Assembly (NCBI RefSeq): GCF_021026345.1
Contig: NZ_JAJNCZ010000008.1
Location: 1 to 64,000 of the forward strand
Direction: 5' to 3'
Origin: Rhizobium sp. GN54
GTDB lineage: Bacteria; Pseudomonadota; Alphaproteobacteria; Rhizobiales; Rhizobiaceae
DNA length: 64,000 nucleotides
Positions 41,339 through 50,827 of this stretch are shown here, piece after piece; the stretch's first letter is position 1; each line of letters starts with the position of its first letter. The translations under genes and the position numbers were made by a program. A model generated the notes under the pieces. It saw only the letters and a list, made by a program, of their open reading frames with translations. It did not search any database and was not told the DNA's origin.

Positions 41339-42853
41339 TCAGGCCTGTTCGCGGCGCTTGCCGTTCTGGCGGCGCGACTGGCCGTTGCGGTTGCCGCTGT
41401 TCTGGCCGGGGCGGCCGCCGGCATGGTTGCGGTTGCGGCCGTCGGCGTGCTTCTGGTCGGGGCGGCCCGGCGCGTGCCGGTTCTGTCCCGTGCCGTCGTG
41501 GCCGGCAGCGTCCGGACGGCGATCCTGCCGCTTCTGCGGACGGTCGGAGAAGCCGCGGTCGACGATCTGGCCATCACCGCGTTCGCCGGCCTGTGCGCGA
41601 TGCTCGCTGCGCTGCTGGCCGCCGCGGGCACCCTGGCCCTGCGGACGGGCGGGACGACCCTGACCGCCACGCTGGCCGCCGCGACCCTTGCGCGACTTGC
41701 CGCCGGGACCGGGAAGGTCGACGGGCGGTTCGCCGCTGGCAACGGCGATCGAAATGCCCATCAGCTTCTCGATGTCGCGCAGCAGGCGGATGTCGTCCGG
41801 TGCGCAGAAGGCGATCGCGATGCCGTCGCGGCCGTTGCGGGCGGTGCGGCCGATGCGGTGGACATAGGCGTCGGGGACTTCCGGCAGGTCGTAGTTGTAG
41901 ACGTGGGTGACGCCGGGGATGTCGATGCCGCGGGCGGCGACGTCGGTGGCCACGAGCACGCGGATCTCGCCGTCACGGAAGGCCTTCAGCGCGCGCTCGC
42001 GCTGGCCCTGGCTCTTGTTGCCGTGGATCGAGGCGGCCTTGAAGCCGACGTGGTCGAGATGCTTCATCAGCTTCTCGGCGCCGTGCTTGGTGCGCGAGAA
42101 GATCAGCGACAGGCCGTCCGGATTGTCCGTCAGCGTCTGGCGGAGGATCTGCGTCTTGTGGTCCTTGCCGGGGACGAAGTGGACATACTGCTCGACCTTG
42201 TCGGCAGCCTTGCCCGGAGGGGTCACCTCGACCTTCTGCGGGTTGGTCAGGTATTCGCCGGCAAGTTCGGCGATCAGCTTCGGCATGGTCGCGGAGAAGA
42301 GCAGCGTCTGGCGGTTCTTCGGCACGAGCTTTGCGATCTTGCGCAGGTCGTGGATGAAGCCGAGGTCGAGCATCTGGTCGGCCTCGTCGAGGACGAGGTA
42401 GCGGCCCTGCGTCAGCGTCACCGCCTTGCGGGAGACGAGGTCGAGCAGGCGGCCGGGGGTGGCGACGAGGATGTCGGTGCCGCGCTCCAGCATCTGCTGC
42501 TGCTTGTTGATGGAGGCGCCGCCGACGACGGTGACGACACGCAGCGGCGTCTTCTTGACGAAGTCGCGCAGGTTGTCGGCGATCTGGTTGACGAGTTCGC
42601 GGGTCGGGGCGAGCACGAGGGCACGGATGTTCCTCGGGTCGGGGCGGCGGCCTTCGGCGAGCAGCCGCTCGATCATCGGCAGGCCGAAGGCGGCGGTCTT
42701 GCCGGTGCCGGTCTGGGCGAGGCCGATCAGGTCGTTGCCGGCAAGCACCAGCGGGATCGCCTTCTCCTGGATCGGGGTCGGCTTGTCGAAGCCAAGCGCT
42801 TCCAGCGCAGACAGAACGTTCTTCGACAGACCGAGGTCATGAAAAGTGGTCAA
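41339..42853 (-). CDS. DEAD-box RNA helicase (RhlE-like) with basic low-complexity tail
   Basis: This 504-residue ATP-dependent RNA helicase has the standard motifs: Q (FDKPTPIQEKAI), I (AQTGTGKTA), Ia (PTRELVNQI), II (DEAD in VLDEADQMLD), III (SAT), and VI (HRIGRTARNG). From about residue 375 the tail is rich in Arg, Gly, Gln and Asn (GRGGQRGGQGRPARPQGQGA), typical for RNA binding. A TTG start at 42853 (MTTFHDLGL) is chosen because family proteins begin there and AAAGGC precedes it. Roles in ribosome assembly or cold RNA turnover are family knowledge. Confidence 0.9.
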   Translation of the reverse strand: MTTFHDLGLSKNVLSALEALGFDKPTPIQEKAIPLVLAGNDLIGLAQTGTGKTAAFGLPMIERLLAEGRRPDPRNIRALVLAPTRELVNQIADNLRDFVKKTPLRVVTVVGGASINKQQQMLERGTDILVATPGRLLDLVSRKAVTLTQGRYLVLDEADQMLDLGFIHDLRKIAKLVPKNRQTLLFSATMPKLIAELAGEYLTNPQKVEVTPPGKAADKVEQYVHFVPGKDHKTQILRQTLTDNPDGLSLIFSRTKHGAEKLMKHLDHVGFKAASIHGNKSQGQRERALKAFRDGEIRVLVATDVAARGIDIPGVTHVYNYDLPEVPDAYVHRIGRTARNGRDGIAIAFCAPDDIRLLRDIEKLMGISIAVASGEPPVDLPGPGGKSRKGRGGQRGGQGRPARPQGQGARGGQQRSEHRAQAGERGDGQIVDRGFSDRPQKRQDRRPDAAGHDGTGQNRHAPGRPDQKHADGRNRNHAGGRPGQNSGNRNGQSRRQNGKRREQA

Positions 42854-43276
42854 AGCAATAGCCTTTCGGGGCGCCAAACGCATCGCCCGGAGCGGCTCCA
42901 TTGCCGATCCGGTACCGTCTGGCGTCAAGAACCCCGCGTGAATTGGGAACTTGTGGGTTGATAGAGGCGTCTGGCGCAGTTTCCCGCCGGGTGGCGGCAC
43001 AATTTCTCTTGCGCTCTTCCTTCTTCCGCAGTCCAATCAGGGACTGTGCAGGGCTCGCTCACGCGGCGGCCGGAAGGATTACACAAGCCCCATGTCGTGC
43101 TTTTCAACCTGAAAGTCAAGCGCGAGTTTTCGCAGGTGCAACATGGCTGCCGTTCCGGACGCGCAAGGAACCTCGACCCAAGGCTCGCGTTGCCCTCATA
43201 GGGTGCACCCGCCGGAGGCATCCCGAGGCCGCAGCATCAGGTGCTGCCGCCGGCAACCGCCAAAGGAGTGAAAAGC
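42854..43276. other. Intergenic region between helicase and host-attachment gene
   Basis: About 420 bases. It must hold the helicase 5' leader and promoter. No supported ORF, no clear hairpin-plus-T terminator and no repeat family was recognised. Its length and the gene type (RNA helicase) are compatible with a long regulated 5' UTR, but nothing in the sequence shows this. Confidence 0.5.
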
Positions 43277-43723
43277 ATGACGACCACTTGGATCCTCGCC
43301 GCCGACGGAAACCAGGCCCGCCTGTTGAAGGGCGTGAATTTCCTCAAGGAAGACAGGCGCAGCCCCGAACAGGAGGTCTTCAAGAGCGAACCGAAGAAGG
43401 TACAGGACATCATGACGGACAGGCCGGGGCGCAGCTATTCCTCACACGGGCCGGGGCGTTCGGCGATGGAGTACACCACCGATCCCGTGCGCGACGAACA
43501 GCAGCGCTTCACCGCGGAAGTGGCCCAGAAGCTGGAGGGCTATGCCGATGCCGGCGCCTTCGACCGGCTGATCGTCTGCGCCGCGCCGCAGACGCTCGGC
43601 GACCTGCGCTCGATGCTCGGCGCCAGGTGCCGCGAAAAGACCACGGCGGAGATCGACAAGGACTTCACCAACCTGCCGACGGACAAGCTCGTCTCGTCAG
43701 TGCGCTCGATCATGTTCGACTAG
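43277..43723 (+). CDS. Host attachment family protein (baeRF-like)
   Basis: This 148-residue protein starts MTTTWILAADGNQARLLKG, the usual opening of the host-attachment family, with 'PGRSYSSHGPGRSAMEY' in the middle and FDRLIVCAAPQTLGDLRSML then a C-terminal KDFTNLPTDKLVSSVR. The fold resembles the C-terminal domain of eRF1-type proteins. AAAGGAG precedes ATG 43277. Despite the name, the biochemical function is unknown. Confidence 0.85.
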   Translation: MTTTWILAADGNQARLLKGVNFLKEDRRSPEQEVFKSEPKKVQDIMTDRPGRSYSSHGPGRSAMEYTTDPVRDEQQRFTAEVAQKLEGYADAGAFDRLIVCAAPQTLGDLRSMLGARCREKTTAEIDKDFTNLPTDKLVSSVRSIMFD

Positions 43724-43738
43724 AGTCTGCCAGCTTCA

Positions 43739-43830
43739 TAGTGAAGCAGTCAGACTCCCGCTTTCCTTGATATCGTTTGTCTTTTCGGGAAAACCGGTTT
43801 CCACTTTTCCCTGACAAACTCAAGGACAGC
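43739..43830. repeat. Rhizobiaceae intergenic repeat
   Basis: The stretch includes GGGAAAACCGGTTTCCACTTTTCCCTGAC, a motif class repeated between genes in rhizobia and also seen in variant form near 54905-54945 (ACCGGTTCCCACTTTTGCTGGAATTGC). It follows the host-attachment gene and may affect its mRNA end. Confidence 0.6.
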
Positions 43831-43956
43831 TTCAGGGCGGGGCGGCGCGTGCCGTTCCGCCCGCTGCTCTGACCGGCGGCCCTACCTCCATTGCACGAAT
43901 TGCCGGCCCCCGGAGGCGATTGCTATAGTTCGCGCTTTCTCGGAGAGCATCATCCC

Positions 43957-44469
43957 ATGCGACCGCAAAGCGCCTTCGCCGCGACCGTGCTGTTGTGCTG
44001 TCCCGCGGTCTTCGCCGCCGGGATCGCCCGTGCGGAGACACCGGTAGAGCGCGGACAGTATCTGGCCCAGTTCGGCGGCTGCAACGACTGTCACACGCCC
44101 GGATATTTCTTCGGCAAGACGACGCCCGAGACCTATCTCTCCGGCTCCGATGTCGGCTTCCAGATGCCGCAGGGCACCTTTGTCGGCCCGAACCTGACGC
44201 CGGACAAGACCGGGCTTGCCGACTGGAGCGAGGCGCAGATCGTCACGGCCCTGCAGACGGGCGTGCGGCCGGACGGGCGGGTGCTGGCGCCGATCATGCC
44301 CTGGCACGCCTTCGCCAAGCTGACGAAGGAGGATGCGGCGGCGATCGCCGCCTTCCTCAAGTCGCTGAAGCCGGTCGAAAACAAGGTGCCGGGTTCGCTG
44401 GGGCCGGGTGAAAAGCCGACCTTCCCGGTGCTGACGATCATCTTTCCGGAAGGCACGTCGCCCAAGTGA
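43957..44469 (+). CDS. Periplasmic c-type cytochrome
   Basis: This 170-residue protein has a signal peptide (ending GIARA), one heme c site (CNDCH near residue 45) and a probable distal Met ligand in LAPIMPWHAF near 116. The GGCNDCHT and LxxPMPWxAF pattern is that of the small cytochromes that serve as electron acceptors of sugar or alcohol dehydrogenases. GGAGAG precedes ATG 43957. There is no adjacent dehydrogenase, so the partner is unknown. Confidence 0.87.
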   Translation: MRPQSAFAATVLLCCPAVFAAGIARAETPVERGQYLAQFGGCNDCHTPGYFFGKTTPETYLSGSDVGFQMPQGTFVGPNLTPDKTGLADWSEAQIVTALQTGVRPDGRVLAPIMPWHAFAKLTKEDAAAIAAFLKSLKPVENKVPGSLGPGEKPTFPVLTIIFPEGTSPK

Positions 44470-44497
44470 AGGGCGAACGACCGCGAGGCGGCGCGGC

Positions 44498-46090
44498 TCA
44501 GAAGTCGGTCGGCACGCCGCCTTCCTCCTTGCGCCTTGCCACGAAGGCGTCGAGTTCCTCTTCGACCGCGGGATCGATCGCGGGACGCTCGTAGGTGTTC
44601 AGCTTCTCCTTGAACACGCGGTTGGCGTGGTCATAGGTGGTCGGTCGTCCGGCCTCCGACCAGGTCTCGAAATTGCGCCAGTCCGACAGGATCGGGGCGT
44701 AGAAGGCGGTCTCGTAGCGGGCGAGCGTATGCGGCGTGCCGAAGAAATGCCCGCCCGGCCCGACGTCGCGCACCGCATCGAGGCCCAGCGCATCGGGGCT
44801 GGTGTCGAGAGGCGCCAAGAACTCCGCCACCATCTGCAGCATGTCGACGTCGAGGATGAACTTCTCGAACGACGCGGTGAGCCCGCCCTCGCTCCAGCCG
44901 GCGGAATGCATGATGAAATTGCCGCCGCCCTGCGTCAGTGCCCAGAGCGAAAACGCCGATTCGTAGGCGGCCTGCGCGTCGAAGGTGTTGGAGGCGCTGG
45001 TGTTGGAGGTGCGATAGGGAATGCCATAGCGGCGCGCCAGCTGGCCACCCGCGATCACCGCCTTCATGTATTCGGGGGTGCCGAAGGCGGGCGCGCCCGA
45101 TTTCATGTCTACGTTGGAGGTGAAGCCGCCATACATCACCGGCGCGCCCTTGCGCACCATCTGGGTGAAGGCGATGCCGGCGAGCGCTTCGGCGTTCTGC
45201 TGGGTCAGGGCGCCTGCGACCGTGACCGGCGCCATGGCGCCGGCGAGCGTGAACGGGGTGACGACCACGACCTGGTTGTGCGACGACATCTCGATGATGC
45301 CCTGCAGCATCGGGCCGTCGAGCCTGAGCGGCGAGGAGGTGTTGATGATGGTGAAGAGCGAGGGTTCGCGCTCCATCTGCTCCGTGGAGATGCCGCGGCC
45401 GATGCGGGCGATCTCGATGCCGTCGAGGTTGCGCTGGCGGCCGAGAGAATAGACGTGGAACACCTTGTCGGTGAGCTTCACCAGGTCCGACAGGCAGTCG
45501 AGATGGCGGACCGAGGCATGCAGATCGACAGGCTCGACGGGATAGCCGCCGGTGGTGTGGATCACGTCGTAGGACTGGGCGAGCTTGACGAGCTTGCGGA
45601 AGTCCTCGTGATTGCCGGTGCGCCGGCCGCCTTCACGGTCGGCGACGAAGGGGGCGGATGCGACCTGCGCGAAGACGAGGTTGTCGCCGCCGATCTCGAC
45701 GTTGCGCACCGGATTGCGGGCGTGCATCGTGAAGCCGGACGGCGCCTGCGCCACCATGTCCATGATCAGCCCGCGGTCGAAGCGGACGCGGTCGGTGCCG
45801 GGGGTGACGTCGGCGCCCGCCGCCTTCATCCGCTCGCGCGCCTCGGGCAGGATGATGTCCATGCCGATCTCTTCGAGGATCGTCAGCGAGGCCTGGTGGA
45901 TGGCCTCCACGGCGTCGTCCGAGAGCACGCTCGACGAGGCCATCGTGTTTCTGAGTTTGAGATATCGCGATCCCGTCGGCGCCGTCCTCTGCCGCTCGGC
46001 CCCGCGCCCCCCGGAGCGCCGGCGACGCTCGACCGGCCCCTCTGCGGCCTGAAGTTCGTGGTGCAAGTCCAGGTTCACGACTTCGCCCAT
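44498..46090 (-). CDS. MttB-family (trimethylamine/glycine betaine-type) methyltransferase
   Basis: This 530-residue protein matches the MttB superfamily from about residue 60 (VEAIHQASLTILEEIGMDI, IMDMVAQAPSGFTMHARNP, PLRLDGPMLQGIIEM). The first 45 residues are an Arg-rich disordered extension seen in rhizobial members. No in-frame amber codon marks a pyrrolysine, so it is the non-Pyl type, of which glycine betaine and carnitine demethylases are known. No corrinoid protein or reactivase is nearby. ATG 46090 gives the family N-terminus. Substrate unknown. Confidence 0.85.
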   Translation of the reverse strand: MGEVVNLDLHHELQAAEGPVERRRRSGGRGAERQRTAPTGSRYLKLRNTMASSSVLSDDAVEAIHQASLTILEEIGMDIILPEARERMKAAGADVTPGTDRVRFDRGLIMDMVAQAPSGFTMHARNPVRNVEIGGDNLVFAQVASAPFVADREGGRRTGNHEDFRKLVKLAQSYDVIHTTGGYPVEPVDLHASVRHLDCLSDLVKLTDKVFHVYSLGRQRNLDGIEIARIGRGISTEQMEREPSLFTIINTSSPLRLDGPMLQGIIEMSSHNQVVVVTPFTLAGAMAPVTVAGALTQQNAEALAGIAFTQMVRKGAPVMYGGFTSNVDMKSGAPAFGTPEYMKAVIAGGQLARRYGIPYRTSNTSASNTFDAQAAYESAFSLWALTQGGGNFIMHSAGWSEGGLTASFEKFILDVDMLQMVAEFLAPLDTSPDALGLDAVRDVGPGGHFFGTPHTLARYETAFYAPILSDWRNFETWSEAGRPTTYDHANRVFKEKLNTYERPAIDPAVEEELDAFVARRKEEGGVPTDF

Positions 46091-46324
46091 GTTCCGCCCC
46101 GATTGCCGTTCAATTCTCAGGCGATTCTGCCATAGAATCACGCCTGAGGACTGGCGATTTGCGACATGCTGCGCCTTGCGGAGAGGTGCGCGAATTTCCG
46201 CAATTTGCGGCTGTGAAGACGCAACCATACGGCGCAAGCAACCGTTTCTTAACCATCTGTTCAAGTCCTCCGTGCTAATCGCTGGAGACAGACTTCCTTC
46301 TGCCCATTCTTGGAAAGCGCCGGC

Positions 46325-49300
46325 GTGGCTGACATACGAGACGATCTTTTGCTGACCGCCCGCGAAGCGATCCTGGCGCAGAAATCGCCGGCCTACATCA
46401 AGAGCAGCGAGATGCGTTATCTCGCCGTCAACGATGCCTTCTGCACGCTCTTCGGCCTGTCGGAGAGCGAGGTCACGGGCCGCAGCGGCGAGGAGATCGG
46501 CGAGGGCGAGGGCCACGAGGACAGGAGCGAGCACGAGCGCCGCTGCCTCGTTTTCGGAAGCGACGAGACGGCCCGCTATCATCACGGGGAAAGCGGCTCC
46601 TCCTTCGTCATATCGATGCGGCGGCAGAAACTGTCGCCCGCCCTTTCGATCGTGGTCGGCACTTTCCTGCCGGCGACGGAATCGCTTGCCAACCGCCTCG
46701 ACGTGCTGGCGCAGGGAGCGGGCATCGCCTTCGCCGGCGGCCCGGAGGGCCCCCCTGTCGCCGGGCTGTCGAAGGTGGTGGCCGAACCCGTGGTGGCCGA
46801 CGCAAGCCCCGCCTCGGCGGAGAACCTGCTGGATGCGATCGGGACCGGCGTTGCGATCTACGACCGCGCCGACCGGCTGACCCACGCCAACCAGGTGATG
46901 CGCGCCTTCTACACCGCGCTTCTGGGCGAGGTCGCCGACAAGGACATCACCATGCGCGCTCTGCTGGAGGCGCTGTACGAAGTCGAGGCGCCGGAGGAGG
47001 CGGCCGACGAAGGGGAGGGCGTCCGCGAGGACTGGATCCGGCGCCGGCTTGAGGAATACGAACTGCCGCTGTTCGAGCGCGTCAGCCGGACCGTTGCCGG
47101 CGGCTGGATGCGGCTCGTCACCCAGCGCCGCCCCGACGGCACGCTGGTGGCGCTGCGCTCCGACGCCACCGCGATGAAGGAGAACGAGAGCCGGCTGCGC
47201 CAGCAGGGGCAGGAGATCGGGCTCTACCGTGCGCTGCTCGACGAATTGCCGGTGGCGACCTTCGTGCGCGACGAGAAGCAGCGGCTGGTGTTCGCCAACC
47301 GGGCCTTCCTCGAACTGACCGGACTTGTCGCCGCCGAGGTCATCGGCAAGACCACGCACGAGATGTTCCCCGACCAGGGCGAGGAGTTCCATGCACAGAA
47401 CCAGCGCGTTCTGGACGACGGTGAACTGGTGGAGATGGAAACCGAGTTCCACCGGGAGGGCGGCCAGGTCGTCCCGACCATCGCGCGCAGCTACCGGGTG
47501 ATCTCCGCCGACAACCATAAATACCTGATCGGCTCGATTACCGACACCTCGATGCTGAAGCGGCGCGAGGAACAGCTGATCGAGGCGCGCCGGCAGGCGG
47601 AAGAGATCAAGGCTGACCTGGAAAGCATCGTCGCCTCGCTGCATGTCGGCATCGTCGTGGTCGACGAGAGTTCGACGATCGAGCGGGTCAACAGCGCCTT
47701 CGAAAGCCTCTGGGACGGTGCGCTGCCGGCGCTGACCGGAGAGCCCTTCAGCGCGCTGCTGCGGTTCAAGAAGGAACAGGGCGAAACGATCGGCATCGAG
47801 GCGGATGTTTGCGACACCGATCATCAGGCCTGGCTCTGCCGGGTCCGCGACGGCGGGTTTCCGACGCGCGAGGTCGGCTATGCGAACGGCCGCACGCTGA
47901 TCGAATCCGGGCAGCCGATATCGGGCGGACGCTGCCTGCTGACCTATATCGACATCACCGAGCGGCGCGAGCACGAGCGGGAGGTGCTGGAGACGCGCAG
48001 CGCGCTCGAGGAGGTCGGAAGCCTGGTCAAGGACGCCATGGCGGCGATGAGCCAGGGGCTGCTCATCATCGACAAGGACCGCGTCGAACTCGCCAACGAG
48101 GCGCTGCTGTCGATGGTGGACATCGCTCCCCACCTGCTCCGGCCCGGGGCGCTGGTGGCCGACATCATCGCCGATTGCCGCGAACGCGGCATCTACGGCT
48201 ACTCCGGTGACCAGCGCGTCTCGATCGCGGACTTCCGCGAAACGCTGCTGCGCGACCGGAAGACTTCGATCACGCTTCTGAGCGGCAAGGGCAGCTGGCT
48301 GCAGATCGAGGCGCGGCCCACCGAGCACGGCCGGATCGTCTTCGTCTTCTCCGACATCAGCCAGTTGAAGGAGCGCGAGGACGAGCTTCGCCGTCTCGTC
48401 GTCCGGGCGGAGACGGCCGACAAGGCGAAGTCCGAGTTCCTGGCCAATATGAGCCACGAGATTCGCACGCCGATGAACGGGGTGCTCGGCATGGCCGAGC
48501 TGCTGGCGAAATCGAACCTCGACACGCGCCAGAAGACCTTCATCGACATCATGGTGAAGTCCGGCAATGCGCTCTTGACGATCATCAACGACGTGCTCGA
48601 CTTCTCCAAGATCGATGCGGGCCAGATGAGCCTGCGCAAGGCGCCGTTCAATCCGCTGGAGGCGGTAGAGGACGTGGCGACGCTCTTGGCGGCGAAGGCG
48701 GCCGAAAAGAATATCGAACTGGTGGTCCGGGGGGCGGCGGACATGCCTGCGGCGGTGCTCGGCGACGCCGGGCGCTTCCGCCAGATCGTGACCAACCTCG
48801 TCGGCAATGCGGTGAAATTCACCGACCACGGGCACGTCCGCATCGACATGGCCGCGCAGGAGGCCGAAGACGGCAGGATCGACGTCACCCTGACGGTGGA
48901 GGATACCGGCACGGGCATTCCGGAAGACAAGCTCGCCTCGGTGTTCGAGAAGTTCTCGCAGGTCGATTCGTCCTCCACCCGCCGTCATGAGGGCACCGGC
49001 CTGGGCCTGGCGATCACCCATGGCCTGGTGACGCTCTTCGGCGGCTCGCTCTCGGTGGCGAGCACGGTCGGCAAGGGGTCCATCTTCACCGTGACCCTGC
49101 CGTTCGAGATCGACCAGCTCTCGGCGTCGAACACGGCCGTGCCCATCAACCTGCGCGGGACGCGCATCCTAGTCGCCGACCGGAGCGAGGCGACGCGCAC
49201 CGTCGCGCGCGAACTGCTGTCGGAGTGGGGCTTCGACGTCACCGCCGTGGCCAATGCCGAGGAAGCGCTGGCGCTGCTTTCGGCGGCCAGCGCCATCGAC

Positions 49301-50038
49301 ATCATGGTGGAGGCGGTCATCGTCGACCGCACCATCCGCGACGGCAACGGCCGCACGCTGATCGAGGCGATCCGCAAGGAGTTTCCCGAGACAGCGCTGA
49401 TCGCCGTATCCACCTTCAGCGGCGCCTCGCCGCAGGGCGGGATGGAGGCGTTCGAGACCGAGGCGCACCTGATGAAACCGGTGCGGGCGGGGCTGTTGCG
49501 CGAGGCGGTGTGCGAGGTGGTACGGGCGGCACGCCGACGCGCATCCGGCCAGACCGGCCCGGAGGCCGAAGGCGGCATCGTCGTCAGCATCCGGCCGTCA
49601 TCGCCTGCGGCTGCGGCCGCAGCGGAAGGGACCGTCGACGTGCTCGTTGCCGAGGACAACGAGGTCAACCAGCTGGTCTTCCGGCAGTTGCTGGAGGGGC
49701 TGGGGGTCGGCTACGAGGTGGTCGCCAACGGCGAGGAGGCCGTCCGGGCCTACCAGCGGATGAAGCCGCGGGTGATTCTGATGGACGTGTCGATGCCGGT
49801 CATGAACGGCCACCAGGCGGCGCGGGCGATCCGCGACCTGGAGAAGGGGACGCGGGACCGCGTGCCGATCGTCGCGGTGACCGCGCATGTGCTCGACGGC
49901 GACCGGGAGAACTGCCTGGCGTCTGGGATGGACGACTACCTGACGAAACCGATCAGCACCGACCGGCTGGAGGAAATGCTGGGGCGCTGGATGGACCTTG
50001 CCGCATTTTCCGCCGGCCGCCGCTCCACGCTTCACTGA
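46325..50038 (+). CDS. Hybrid histidine kinase with PAS domains and two receivers
   Basis: This 1237-residue protein, GTG start chosen (TTG 15 bases upstream is possible), has three to four PAS-type sensor regions (about 20-90, 160-270, 290-420, 425-560, plus 580-690), a HisKA dimer with phospho-acceptor His711 in NMSHEIRTPMNG, a HATPase domain (LVGNAVKFTDHG, DTGTGIP, GTGLGLAI), and two receiver domains: one with Asp1001 (VIVDRTIRDG), divergent, and one canonical with Asp1154 (VILMDVSMP). No membrane span is seen, so it is probably cytoplasmic. No Hpt or output regulator is adjacent. Confidence 0.93.
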   Translation: MADIRDDLLLTAREAILAQKSPAYIKSSEMRYLAVNDAFCTLFGLSESEVTGRSGEEIGEGEGHEDRSEHERRCLVFGSDETARYHHGESGSSFVISMRRQKLSPALSIVVGTFLPATESLANRLDVLAQGAGIAFAGGPEGPPVAGLSKVVAEPVVADASPASAENLLDAIGTGVAIYDRADRLTHANQVMRAFYTALLGEVADKDITMRALLEALYEVEAPEEAADEGEGVREDWIRRRLEEYELPLFERVSRTVAGGWMRLVTQRRPDGTLVALRSDATAMKENESRLRQQGQEIGLYRALLDELPVATFVRDEKQRLVFANRAFLELTGLVAAEVIGKTTHEMFPDQGEEFHAQNQRVLDDGELVEMETEFHREGGQVVPTIARSYRVISADNHKYLIGSITDTSMLKRREEQLIEARRQAEEIKADLESIVASLHVGIVVVDESSTIERVNSAFESLWDGALPALTGEPFSALLRFKKEQGETIGIEADVCDTDHQAWLCRVRDGGFPTREVGYANGRTLIESGQPISGGRCLLTYIDITERREHEREVLETRSALEEVGSLVKDAMAAMSQGLLIIDKDRVELANEALLSMVDIAPHLLRPGALVADIIADCRERGIYGYSGDQRVSIADFRETLLRDRKTSITLLSGKGSWLQIEARPTEHGRIVFVFSDISQLKEREDELRRLVVRAETADKAKSEFLANMSHEIRTPMNGVLGMAELLAKSNLDTRQKTFIDIMVKSGNALLTIINDVLDFSKIDAGQMSLRKAPFNPLEAVEDVATLLAAKAAEKNIELVVRGAADMPAAVLGDAGRFRQIVTNLVGNAVKFTDHGHVRIDMAAQEAEDGRIDVTLTVEDTGTGIPEDKLASVFEKFSQVDSSSTRRHEGTGLGLAITHGLVTLFGGSLSVASTVGKGSIFTVTLPFEIDQLSASNTAVPINLRGTRILVADRSEATRTVARELLSEWGFDVTAVANAEEALALLSAASAIDIMVEAVIVDRTIRDGNGRTLIEAIRKEFPETALIAVSTFSGASPQGGMEAFETEAHLMKPVRAGLLREAVCEVVRAARRRASGQTGPEAEGGIVVSIRPSSPAAAAAAEGTVDVLVAEDNEVNQLVFRQLLEGLGVGYEVVANGEEAVRAYQRMKPRVILMDVSMPVMNGHQAARAIRDLEKGTRDRVPIVAVTAHVLDGDRENCLASGMDDYLTKPISTDRLEEMLGRWMDLAAFSAGRRSTLH

Positions 50039-50062
50039 CCGGACGCTTGCCGCAGGCCGGCT

Positions 50063-50827
50063 TCAGGGACGCCGGCCGCACAGCATCTCGCGCTTTCCGG
50101 CAAAGCCCGGGCGTCGCTCCACCGCAAAGCCGGCACCGGCGAGATTGCGCCGAACGAAACCCGCAGCCGCATAGGTCGCGAACGTGCCGCCGGGGCTCGT
50201 GTGCCCGAACACCTGCCCGATCAGTTCCGCCGACCACATATCGGGATTGCGCGACGGGGCGAAGCCGTCGAGATACCAGGCGTCGAAGGAGAGGCCACAC
50301 GCCTGAAGCCCCTCCAGCGCGGGGCCGCAGACGACGGTGAGGCGGGTGCGTTCGTCCAGTTCCAGGGCGATCGCACCATGACCGTCCGGCGCCTCCGGCC
50401 AGAGACCGGACAGGGCCGCGCGCTCGCGATCGATCTGTGGCCAATGGGAGAGCGCACGGTCGATGGCCGCCCGGGGCAAGGGGAAGCGCTCGAAGGAGAC
50501 GAAGTGCAGCGTGCCGAGGGCGTCGCCGCGGGCGGCGCGCCATTGCCGCCAGGTCTCGCAGAGATTGAGGCCGGTGCCGAAGCCGAGTTCGCCGATCGTG
50601 AAGTCGCCGCCATCCGACCAGCGGGAGGGCAGGCCGTTACCGTCGAGAAAGACGTGGCCGCATTCCAGACGGCCATCGGTGCGACAATAAAAGTGATCGC
50701 CATAGGCCTGCGAATAGGGCATATCGCCCTCGTGCCAGTCCAGGGCCAGATCGGGGGCCAATTCGGGCGTCCGGTCGGTCGTCGGTCCGTTCGCCGCCGC
50801 GGCATTTTCAGGAGCGTTTTCAGCCAT
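50063..50827 (-). CDS. mnmD: tRNA mnm5s2U34 methyltransferase MnmD
   Basis: This 254-residue SAM-dependent enzyme converts nm5s2U34 to mnm5s2U34 in tRNA wobble position. It has the family patterns LDWHEGDMPYSQAYGDHFY, the SAM loop GELGFGTGLNLCETW, and FDAWYLDGFAPSRNPDMW. In enteric bacteria this domain is fused to an FAD domain in MnmC; here it is separate and divergent to an FAD oxidoreductase gene, whose ATG shares a CATG with this start. The first 30 residues are variable, so a later start is possible. Confidence 0.92.
   Translation of the reverse strand: MAENAPENAAAANGPTTDRTPELAPDLALDWHEGDMPYSQAYGDHFYCRTDGRLECGHVFLDGNGLPSRWSDGGDFTIGELGFGTGLNLCETWRQWRAARGDALGTLHFVSFERFPLPRAAIDRALSHWPQIDRERAALSGLWPEAPDGHGAIALELDERTRLTVVCGPALEGLQACGLSFDAWYLDGFAPSRNPDMWSAELIGQVFGHTSPGGTFATYAAAGFVRRNLAGAGFAVERRPGFAGKREMLCGRRP

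Noticed and set aside
42854-43276. Small protein in the gap upstream of the host-attachment gene
   Set aside because: The open frames here give Arg/Cys/Ser-rich translations without ribosome binding sites.
44498-46090. Pyrrolysine-containing MttB
   Set aside because: The frame contains no in-frame TAG; the protein reads through normally, so it belongs to the non-pyrrolysine group.
46091-49021. N-terminal extension of the MttB-family frame (frame open to 49021)
   Set aside because: The upstream part is antisense to the hybrid kinase and has shadow-like composition. The family N-terminus begins at 46090.
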